Source: Corylus avellana
Taxonomy: Eukaryota; Streptophyta; Magnoliopsida; Fagales; Betulaceae
DNA: 64,000 nt
Reading direction: 5' to 3'
Assembly (NCBI RefSeq): GCF_901000735.1
Contig: NC_081547.1
Span: 5,766,001 to 5,830,000, forward strand
Made by a program: the position numbers and the translations under genes
Notes under the pieces: generated by a model
The model's database searches: none
Seen by the model: only the letters and a program-made list of their open reading frames with translations
Told to the model about the DNA's origin: nothing
In this document: piece after piece, positions 11,131-22,600 of the stretch
How the letters are laid out: each line of letters begins with the position of its first letter
Numbering within the stretch: position 1 is the stretch's first letter

Positions 11131-12422
11131 AATAAAACAAAACTTACGTCCATCACTGAAAAGGGATAAGAATAAAAATTATTTTAACAATAAGTTTATT
11201 TTATTTTTTGGAGAAAAAAATGTTAGTTTATTTTGCGGATGGGCTGCAAAATATCACTTTTGCAGCCCCCAATAAGAGATTGACACATAAAAAAAATGCA
11301 CAAAATTATTCTATAGCCTAAAACACTGATTTTTTCTTATTTCTTCTTCTTCCTTCCATTTCTTCTTCTCTCCCATTTCTTCCTTCATGCCGACAACTCT
11401 TCTCCCGTTTCTTCTTCTTTCTTCTTCTTCCTTCTGCTGAAACGCTGGCCGTGATTCATGGCTGAGTCACGGCAGCGGCTTGAGGGTGATAAAATCCTTA
11501 AAGGGTTAACATTTCCTTCTAAGATTTAGTTTTGAATCAAAAAATAAGTTTTAAGACATTAAAATCGATTTTTGAGGTTGGTTTTGCATTTTCCGGTAGG
11601 TCTCGCGACCCACGCCGTGGGTATGTTGGGTTCAGCGGCCAGGGGTATTTTTGGTATTTTTTTCACTTTGATTTGCTGTGTTTGTTTTCATTTTGTTTTT
11701 TTATAATTTTCTTAAATGATTGAAGTATCACAAATGATTGGATGCTGCAAAAGACCACTTTTTGGTATGGGCTTATTTATTTATTTATTTTTAAATTTTC
11801 TGGGAAATAATTGAGAAGATAGACGTAATATCTATTAATTAATTAATACACCAGGCCCACCTTCTAGTTATGGATGCCTTTATTTCAACGAATAGTATTC
11901 GAATTAAAGTCTATTGAATCACTCGATCTTCTCATTTTTGTGAAGTTTATAGTACGAGATTGAGACAGAACCACGAACTCATCACTATCACATCTTCAAG
12001 CTTAAAGTTTGGAGAATCATCTGCTGTTGCGAAGTGCCCTTTCTTATCTATTTTAATTAATTAAAATTAAATACTCATTAAAAAAAAAAAGTAGTTAAAA
12101 TTACACATGCTTTTGTATTTGGTTATCCACAGCCAGTGAACCAAATGTAAAATTGTAAATATTAGAGGAAACTTCACTCAAGGTGACTCGATAGATTTTG
12201 GGGCCTAAGGGCCAAGGCAATAAGTTTAAGTGGGGCATTTTTCTTAAATTTAAATATTAATTATTTTATATTTATTTTAACATTTATATTATTTATTTAT
12301 TTTATTTAAAAATCATTATTCTTACTTTTTATTAGGGGTGAAAAATGTGGTTTTTATTAACCACCTTCTAACTGCTAACCGTCAATCAGAGCACTTTCTT
12401 TTATTTGTAAAATTTCGTTTAA

Positions 12423-12579
12423 AATCACCCTTGTCATCACCGTGCAAAAGCATGATACTTTCTGATATTCATTCTTCATGTTCACAGCTTCCAAATTCTC
12501 CTGCGTCTCTCTCTCTTCTTAGTATTCTTCTCATTGGAATGATTTTCATAATCAAATTCATGAACATTGCTGTCAAAAT
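12423..12579 (+). repeat. PBF1 3'-flank block, copy 2 of 3
   Basis: This repeats 9988-10142 almost base for base (small changes such as GTGCAAAAG for GCAAAAAAG). It lies inside the region upstream of CNGC A with no adjacent proteasome exon. Confidence 0.8.
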
Positions 12580-13592
12580 TCCTGTATAAAATAATGTTAG
12601 AACTTAGAATGATATAAAAGAAGAGCACACAGCAGCAAAATCTAGAAATCTTGCAAATGTAGTGAGGACTGTTCACTTACCATTTATTTTTGGTTTAAAT
12701 GGTGAGGCTAAAAAATGGAGGATTTTAATCACTTTTGTTAAATTGCTTCACCAAAATAACCAAAAAAATGATTTTGGTGAGGCTACAAGAAATGCTCGTG
12801 AGTACTATTTACTCACTAAATGAATAAGAAATAATGTAAATTATCTCCTTCTATATTCTTTGAAAAAGTAAAAAATATATAAAGAAGTATTTGAAAAAGA
12901 AAATTTAAATGAAATAATAAAAATTGATAGTTAAAATAGTGAGGCCGTTTAAGTGTGCTTTAAAAAAATGGATAGTTAAAATATATATATATACTTTTAG
13001 TTATTTTAGTGAGTAAAATTTGCTAAAGCGGGTAAGAAAGTAAAAGATAGTAAAATCTTGGGCATTCAGATATTTTGCAAATAAGTAGAGCACTGCATGT
13101 CCACAAGTTCTTACTTACAAAAAGGCTTCCTAGCATGTCCACAAGTTTAGGATGGTGAAGGTGCGTGGAGCCGTGGAGGTAATTAACACGGAAGCCAATA
13201 CGTAAATTGACCCGAGTCTGGCTTGGGTTGACCCGAGTCTTCTTTTTTTTTTTGTTGGATGAATTGTTTGTCTGACCCGAGTCTTCCTCTCACTGTGCTG
13301 AACATGACATTTCTGATCTATTATTGAATTTGTTCTTGCTAAAAGAAAAATAAATAAATTTAATTAATATCGTATCAATATATTAAGAGAATGATGGGAT
13401 GGAAGTATTAATTATAATATGAAATAAATTTTTTTTTATTGAGTAATACTATTTTTCAAACTTAATTATTATTCCAAAAGGGGTATTTTTCTTATTTATT
13501 TATTATAATCATTTTATATAAACTAACCTCATGTGTTTTAAATAATATTTTATATCAATCACTTTAAAAAAAAAAAAAAATCACTTAAAATA

Positions 13593-15410
13593 TTGTACAT
13601 TTTCCGGAATGAAATAAGTAGGCAAATGAGGGTGCAGAAGAGTAGTATTACTCCTTCTTATCTCAAGCTCGATCTCTTTGAGGGAGACCAGCTGACAGTT
13701 ACTGCCATTAATGGAGACTCTCTCCGCGAACTTTCTTTCCAGGGCTCTGCATTTTTCTCTACGAAACCTCTCCCTCAAGTCATTAATTAGTCTATTCTTC
13801 TTGTTTCTGATCGTCCATGAAAGCAACTCTGCAAGCAAGGCCAGATAAGCTCTTTTGTTCTCTGTCTGTTTGGTTGATGAGAAACGGTGGGACCGTGGGA
13901 AAAGGAAAGAAAACTAATCCCAGAGAGCAAGACAGGGGCGGACCTACTAGTATCACAGGTTTTTGAAATATTTTCTGAAGTAGGCTTATTTTATATATTT
14001 ATCCCAAAATTTACAAATTTCTACTCCCAAATTAAAAAAGATGTCCCCCCAAAATAATTTTTTACTCCCCAGACTTTCTCGATTAGGGGCGAATGTCCCA
14101 TCTTCTAGACTTCAACAAAGGCTTTCTCGATTAAATAAAAAAAAAACTCGCTCACCAGAGACTTTCTCTTCTCTCAAACAATCTTTCTCTCTGTCTCACC
14201 AGACTTTCTCTTCTCTCAAACTCTCTTTCTCCATTAAAAAAAAAAAAGATCTCTCTCTCACCAGACTATCTCTCTCGGAAGAGTTTTTTTTTTTTTTTTT
14301 TTCTCAAATTCTCTCTCTCTCTCTCTCGGACCAGTCTCTTATCTCTCTCAGGCTGCACCGCTGCTGCATGAAGTCTTGCTGAGTTGCTGTTAATTTGTTA
14401 CTCCCCCCCCAAATTCATATGAACGAAGTCTTGCTATTCAGCGTTCACCTCATTCTCAACAAATAATTGTTCAGGCTGTTTGTCTCATCTCATCTCTTGA
14501 AGGTTCCTTTAAATCCTTGTCTTTGTGGCTTTGTGGCTTAAATGCATTGTTAATTTGTTACTTTGTTGGTTAATTTTGTTTTGTTGGTTAATTTGATGGG
14601 TTTTAATTAATAAATTTATTTAGCATTCTTTCACTTGTTAGTGGTATTAAGAATTATAATAAAATTCTAATAAAAATCTTATACTTCTAGATATTTTAGT
14701 TAATAGTTACTAGTAGCTGTGGGCTGTATGGCTTAGTTGTTAAAGATTAAAACTAACATTTTGACTTATCTAATTTGAGATTTCATAATATTAAAATTTG
14801 GGTTATCTTTATTATTGTTGGTTGCAGCATTGTTTTGGCTTGTCTCAGACTAGCATTATTGTTGGGAGCTTTAGGGGTTAGGGCAATTTGTTAGGAGAAA
14901 CAATTCACGCTCAAATGTACAATTTTTCTTGAACCATATAGATTGTGCTTAGTTTATATTGCTAATAATGTATGTTAATGTGTGTTTGTAATGCCATGAG
15001 ATTAAGATTTTGAATAAGTATTTATTGTATTTTGATGTAGAAAAATTATACAAGTTTTATTTTTAGCTTTCATTGTTGGTTAATTTGATGAGTTTTAATT
15101 CATTAATTTATTTGGCATTCTTTCACTTGTTAGTGGTAATAAGAATTATAATACAATCCAACAAAATGACTTGTGATTTACTATGAAATTATATCTCATC
15201 ATATGTATCTATGTATTATATAAGTTTGGTAGGTGTTACTATGGTCACACCTTGGTAAGATAGCCACAATTAATTTCTCCGGTCTACCCATTTAATTAGA
15301 AAAAAAAAAAAATCGTCCCCCCTCACTCAAAATCCTGGTTCCGCCCCTGGAGCAAGACCGTTGAGTTTGGTTCAAAAATTTGGCCTTAGTAGAGGTGGGT
15401 TTTTCATTTT
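13593..15410 (+). other. Probable 5' leader exon of CNGC A, split by an hAT element
   Basis: A segment around 13660-13932 plus 15350-15405 is conserved in all three array units (33170-33505 in B, 58100-58430 in C), including GGAGACTCTCTCCGCGAAC. It ends in a donor-like GAG|GTGGGT. A matching acceptor (TTCTGCAG at 16560-16567) precedes the first coding ATG. It is therefore probably a non-coding 5' exon. In A it is broken by the hAT insertion; in B and C it is not. Confidence 0.5.
13933..15349. mobile_element. Non-autonomous hAT element
   Basis: A 1417-bp insertion with terminal inverted repeats CAGGGGCGGACC and GGTTCCGCCCCTG, flanked by the perfect 8-bp target duplication GAGCAAGA (13925-13932 and 15350-15357). 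Unit B at 33463-33475 shows the uninterrupted site. No transposase is present. The interior has CT-rich tracts and two roughly 85-bp direct repeats, near 14580 and 15073 (TTGTTGGTTAATTTGATG...). Confidence 0.93.
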
Positions 15411-16602
15411 TCATTTTTAATATAAATTTTATTATTTTTCTGGATAGCATGCAACATAAGTAGATAAATAGTATGACTTTTTAATTTTTATTTTCTTTCA
15501 CCTTTCTCAGCAAACAAACAAACAGAAAGTTGAATTTGCTTGTTTTTCTGTTTGGTTCTTTGGATTTTTTGTTTTCCATTTTCTCACTTGAAATATGGAT
15601 GAAAGTAATTTTTTTTTCTTCCTCTTTTTTTCTGCAACCAAACAGAAGTTGAATATTTTTTTGTTTATTTAGTACAGATATCGTGTTTCAGTACTGTTTG
15701 ACTTATATAATTCCAACGATTAAATTATCTGTCACATTTAGGAGTATTGAGTATTAACAGAATAACACACTGGTAGGACTATTAAGTAACAATGACTTTT
15801 AGAAAAAGAAAAAAAAGGTAACAATGACTTATTTTCTAATTAATTTCTACCGCTGACTGTACATATAAATAGGGTTAATTAGGTGTAGTAGAAAGTGATG
15901 AAGTCATGTTAATTACCCGTTTTGAAGGCTCGATTCTTAGAATTTGTTTGGGATTGCGTTAGAGAAATCGAGCTTTTAAGTCAAAAAAAGTTTTTTTTTT
16001 GGCAAAAGCTTCATTTTTTAGCTTTTGTTAAAAGTACGTTTTGGCCATTTTTAGGCTTTTTGGACCGTTAAAAATGCTTTTAATTTTTTTACTAAATGAG
16101 TATTTTTTTTTCTTCAAACGGACTGTTTAAGTGTTAAATGTACTTTTAGGCCACTCAAACGCAATCTCAAATATGCCCTTAAACTACGCGTAGATAGATA
16201 TATTAGTTCATGCTCTCAATAAGTCATACATGTTTTTTTTTTTTTTTTTCAAAGAGGGCACAATAAGTCATACATGTTGATTGTTGATGTTAGTCACAAA
16301 ATCGTAAGTCTTACACTTTCCTTTCGGCCTTTACATTACCTAGCATGAAGTTATGAACCATTTTGTATATATATATATTTTTTTATGTTTTTGTTGAGTA
16401 TATGTGTGAGTTTAAAAGATTAGAGTCCCATATTGAAAATTTACAAGAATTGTGAGTGATTAATATAGTATTATTGGGCTCAAACCCATAGACTTAAGCT
16501 TTTGGTATCAATCTCCCTAATAGTTTTCAGCGTACATAATTCCAAATTTTAACTTGTACTTCTGCAGGGCTTTTCATAGTAGACATCTAATTGGCTGAAG
16601 TT

Positions 16603-19600
16603 ATGAACTCCAAGCGACTTAAGTTTGTAAGGTTAGTTTGTTCAACAGTCCCCATTTGTTGCTATGATTTCATCTGCTTTGATTGTATCTTTCTCTCACA
16701 CAATTTTAACAGCATCTCTCTGTTACCTCTTTACACAGACTTTGTTGCATTTGCAATCTTAGAACCATAAATTTGCAATTCTAAAACCCTCACAAAATAT
16801 TTTGGAGAGTGCTAGATAAAAGTTTTTGGCCTATTTGTTTCTCACATTCATCTTGTGAATGATGGATATCACAGACTTATTTATATAGATAGACCAAGAC
16901 CCTTACCCAATTTATTTAACATTGCTTCCTTCCATCAAGGGATACAATATTTGGTGAAATAAAATAACCGTTCATCTTAAGTGGTTATCTGTATATTTAA
17001 TTACCCAAACTTAGACAATTATATTGCTCCCACTGTTCATGACTAATAATCTCATGTGATGTACTTTATTTTGTAAGAGTGGGTGATTCGTCTACACAGA
17101 ACACCAAATTAAGTTCCAAACACCCCAAAGTAAAAAAAACACTTTTTTCTTTTCAGTCAGAAAAATTATCATTTTTTTTTTTTGTAAGTAATAACCCGTC
17201 TTATTAAAAGCGTAAGGTGCCCCAAGATACACAAAGAGTATACAAAATGATCATCTAACTAGAAAAATAAAAGTGAGCAAGGAAATCATCATAACTAATC
17301 GACAACGAGGACATATGTGCCATGGTCCAAAAATACAAAGTGTGAAAACAAGAGGATAAAATGTCCTCTAAAGACCTCTCCAAGTCCTCAAAGCACCTAT
17401 TGTTCCTTTCCTGCCATAAACACCAAAAAAGACAAGTAGGCACCATCTTCCATACCACCGCACTCCTCCTCCTCCTCGAAGACCACCAATAGGTTAGCAG
17501 ATCAGCTACTAGTCTAGGCATCACCCAGGCCATCCCAAAGCGAATAAAGATGACATACCACAGAGCAGAAGCAACCTCACAATGAAGAAGGAGATGATCC
17601 ACCGTCTCCTCACTCTTCTTGCACATACAAAACTTGTTTATCACAATGACGTGATGCTTCTTGAGATTATCTAAGGTCAGAATTTTGTCTAGAGTCGCCG
17701 ACCAAACAAAAAAAGTTGCTCTCGAAGGAGCCTGTGTCTGCCACACACTTTTCCAAGGGAATCTCCTACCCTCATTGCAAGCCAAAGAAAAAAGAGGGCC
17801 TTAACCTTTAAAAGACCTCTTTTGAAAGAAATCCACCATAATCTATCTTCACACCATTGTCTCACTCTGACTGAATGCAATACCTGAAGAAAGGACGCAA
17901 AGACTTCCAACTCCCAATCATTTGCCTCTCTAGTGAAACTCACATTCCACTGATTTGAACTTCCCAACATCTTCATATTAGCCGCAACTGAAGCATTCTT
18001 CTCACAAGCTATTCCATATAAAACTGGAAAGGCTACCTTGAGAACCAAATCTCCACACCACAAGTCATGCCAAAAGCTAATCCTCATTCCATCCCCCACC
18101 GCATGTCTAGTAAAGCCTTTGAGAGTCTCCCACCCTTTTCTGATATTCTTCCATAACCCCACCCCATAAGCTCCTCCAGGCTCAAGAGAGCACCACCTAC
18201 CCCATAAGCTCCCATACTTCGAATCTACCGCCACTCTCCACCAAGCATCTCTCTCAAACCCCATAGCGCCACAACTATTTCCCTAAAAGTGCACGGTTGA
18301 ACATCATTAAATTTCTGATACCCAATCCTCCCTCCTTATTTGGAGTGCAAACCTTTGCCCAATTTACCAAGTGAAACTTGAACTCTTCGCCTATACCACC
18401 CATAGAAATTGGCGTTGTAGCTTCTTGATGTGCTTAGTAACACTCACCTGGATAGGAAAGAGAGACAAATTAGCTTTGGTGCTCTTGATAAGTGTAACCG
18501 TACCACCCTTCGATAAATACATCATTTTCCCACTAGCCAACCTGTATTCTAGCTTCTCAATAACACCATCTCAAACATGCTTGGCCTTAAAAGAGGCTCC
18601 CAACGGAAGACCAAGATACTTAACTAGCAAAGAAGCAACCCCGCATCCTAAAATGCTGGCTAACGTACCCACTTGCTCCACATTTCCCATTGGAATTAAA
18701 ACCGACTTAGCTAGGTTTACCTTCAGCCTGGAAGTAGCTTTGAACAATAAAAACATGCTCCGCAAATAACGCAGCTGGCTGGGCATAGCATTGCAAAAGA
18801 TCAAAGTGTCATCGGCAAATAGAAGATGTGAGAAAGAAGCATTATCGACTTTGAATCCTTCTAGCAGTCCCCCATGCACCACCACTAAGATCATCTTGCT
18901 CAGAGCCTCAATCACAAAGACAAACAATAACGGAGAAAGGAGGTCCCCTTGTCTCAATCCCCTGGAGCTACTAAAAAAAATTAGGAAAACCATTAACCAG
19001 AATCGAAAAACGTGTCGAAGAAATGCAATGTTCTATCCAAGAGCACCATTTCCCCCTAAAACCACACCTCCTAAGCACGTATAACAGAAAATCCCAATTC
19101 ACATGATCATAAACTTTTTCTAGATCCATCTTACAGATCACCCCTGGCTCCCTCAACCTCAACCTACTATCAAGGCATTCATTAGAAATCAAAATAGAAT
19201 CTAAAATTTGCATACTGTTAATGAAGGCACTTTGCGACTTGGAGATAATTTTATCCGACACTATCTTCAATCTGTTTGCTAACACCTTTGCCAAATTATC
19301 ACTATAAAGTATTGAAACATAAAATATCATTAATTGAAGCAACATGAATGCATGCAATGACCAAGACAAATAAGATACTTTAATGATATGAATTAACTTT
19401 ATTTAATTAACCAATGTTAATTTAATAGTAAATTTCAACCTACTTGTGGGTCAAGGCTACATCACACATGAATTTACTAAATAACTTTATTAATAAGTGT
19501 GAAAAAAATACGGTGTCCAAAAATTAGGAACAACCGATTTTCAAGTAGTTCAACAAAATTATACTAGCCCAAGGACTCACAACCAAAAGTAGAAGAAAGA

Positions 19601-22600
19601 TCAAAAGTATATGGAAAAAATATACTTCTTATTTATGAAATATTACAACAATAGAAAAACTTGGGTTAGACTACTCTTGCACAAGATGGGAGAAGGTTTT
19701 GTTGAGATATGATGGAATAAAAAGCTAGGAAACATGCCTAGGGTATATATAAGGGTTAGGGAAGAGTTCTAAACAAGATAGGTGTGACTTTTCATGAGAC
19801 CAAGGAAGAGCAACAAATTTGGATTAGAAATGATAATAATGTCTCGTGGGAAGGTGTAAGGTTGCATTGAAGAATGAAGTGGGTTGAATGATGATAGTGA
19901 TGGTTAGATGACCAAGATAGAAGGTGGTAAGGTGGAAAAGGCTAAACAAAGAGAGAATGACATGTGTCATCCATCATGTGCAAATGAGTCCCCCCACAAT
20001 TAAACTTACATAAATTCTTCACAACATCACTTAAAACAAAAAGAAGAAAATTAATAACTGTGGATTCTAGAAAATACACTTTAAAATTTAACAATAAGAC
20101 TAGTAAATTTAAACATTAACAAATAATAATATATATATTTTTTGTACCTTTGGGCATAAGAAAATTTTACTTTTAATGCCAAATTTACCATCTTATTTTA
20201 ATTAAATCATAAAAATCATAACCTTCATGTGGGGCAAAGTCATTAAATTTATGAGTTAATCACAACATAGATGTTTAATTTTCTTTATGAAGTTTTGTAA
20301 ATAATCTTAATGTGATTATCATTATAAAATTAAAATGATGTGGCTATTTCTAAAAAATATTATAATAATCACAACTTCATTAACATCTAATTCTCAAATA
20401 GATGCCAAAAGTTTATTTATGAAGTTTTACAAAATTGTCTTTACTTGATTATCATCATGACTTGGGATGCTGTGGCTATTCCCTTGTCACTTTGATTTTC
20501 ACTACTTTATAGTGGCACCATAAAACTTCAATCTTTATGTTGATCACAAACTATCCCATAGCATAATACTTTAATAAATATTTATGCTCAGGATCACATA
20601 TAAATAAGCATCAAATAGCTATTTTTCAGAACATGTGTTTCTCACATTTTCAATGGAAACATGGTTATTTTATAGATTGAGTAGGAAAAAATCATTCTAA
20701 CCGAGTTTGATAGAAATTTCTGTCCATTAACATCTTTTTTGTTGCCTTGTCATTGACCATTCCAATTAGTTATTTGATTTTGGTAACGTCCAATTAGGTA
20801 CTCACATAGCTTCTGACACTTTCTACTTTTCTTTATGCTACTTACCGTATTTATATATACTTCCGCGCAGGAACAGAAAAAAACCCATTTTATCCAGGTT
20901 TGAAGATTTAGAGCAGCAATATTCAGTTCATGAACTACGTAGGAGGAAAATTTTGGATCCACAGGGTCAATTTCTTCAAACGTGGAACAATTTTTTTATG
21001 CTCTCTTGTGTGGCGTCCGTGGCCATAGACCCCCTTTTCTTTTACATTCCAAGGATGAATGACGTGGACAAGTGCTTGGATTTGGACAAGAAAGTGGCGA
21101 TCTATGCTTGTGTTTTTCGTTCATTCATAGATGCATTTTATGCAATTCATATAATCTTTCAATTCCGAACTGGGATTATTGCCCCTTCTTCTCGAGTGTT
21201 TGGAAGGGGTGAGTTGAATAATGATCCTAAGGCTATTGCTAAAAGATACTTGCTCTCCTACTTCATCATTGACATCCTATCAATTCTTCCACTGCCACAG
21301 GTATGCTTAGATTTTACATGCCCTGACAAACTCTCTGGTTATTATCAATCCCAGAAGTACTGATTGTGATGTATTAGTTTACTTTCTGAGAGCTCTATGT
21401 AATGCATATATCAAATTATTGAAATGACAAAACTTCTGGTATTGATGTCTCTTTGTATTAATTGCTTGATGTAGAAGAATGAAAACTATGCATATAATGT
21501 TAGCTTTACTATTTTGATGTCTCTTTGTTCAGGTGCTAGTATTTATCATGCCCTCAATGAAAACCCAAGCACAGAAGGAAATAATGTTGATGTCCATAAT
21601 CTTCTCCCAGTCTGTGCCAAGACTTTTGCGGATCTATCCACTATATATAGAAGTAACAAGGGCCTCTGGCATACTTGAGATAGTATGGTTTCGAGCTGCG
21701 TATAATCTTTTTCTCTACATGCTAGCTAGTCACGTAAGTTGATTATTATTATTATTTCTTAACCTATTCCAAGATTTTTAGATCACTGATAAATGTGACA
21801 TGCATACCAGGTGATTGGAGCATTTTGGTACTTGTTTGCGATAGAACGAGAGCAGAATTGCTGGCACAAAAAGTGTAGGGAACAGAAGGATTGTCTGCCT
21901 CAGAATTACTATTGTGGACATAATAACCGTAACAAGGCCTTGGATCAATATCTTTATGATGCTTGCCCTTTTATCGATCCTGATGAAATTACAAATTCAA
22001 CTGTCTTCAACTTTGGAATATTTACTGATGTTCTGAGCTCTGGAGTGGTTGAGTCAAGATATTTTTGGGAGAAATTCTTTTACTGCTTTTGGTGGGGTCT
22101 ACGTAATCTTGGGTTAGCAATATATATAATCCTCAAACTAGATTCTTACTCAGTTGCCTGCTGTCAAACTATTTCGAATTAATTGGCATCTGACTAATTA
22201 AAAATTTTATATTATCTAACTTCCAAGCTAAAAGCTTTTCAACTTATACCAATATTGACCGCATTGTGACTTAAACTTTGGAGCTTAGACATTTTTAACT
22301 CTTACGTTTCCTTTTTTCTCAGTTCTCTTGGCCAAAACCTCAATACAAGCACTTTTGTTTGGGAGATATTATTTGCGGTTTCCATATCCATCTTTGGGTT
22401 GGTTTTATTTGCATTGCTTATCGGCAATTTTCAGGTAATAATACGATATATATCCTCATCAATTATCTTTCCAACTGTATGTTGTAGCGTTATGAGATGT
22501 TTAGGTTTATACATGTTGGATTTTGTGCATATGCACCTCATGAATTAAGCATGTATTGCTGTCTCCTTTAATATAAAATCAAACTATCTTCTAACTCTTA

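Noticed and set aside
13581..13838. Open frame on the - strand, repeated at 33168-33746 and 58107-58379
   Set aside because: It is antisense to the conserved probable leader exon of the CNGC units. The third copy does not keep the same protein, and no family resemblance is seen.
14041..14382. 113-codon Ser/Leu-rich frame
   Set aside because: It lies inside the hAT element and is built from CT-rich low-complexity sequence; not a transposase.
18371..19084. + strand frames across 18371-18769 and 18791-19084
   Set aside because: They are shadows of the LINE reverse-transcriptase region on the - strand.
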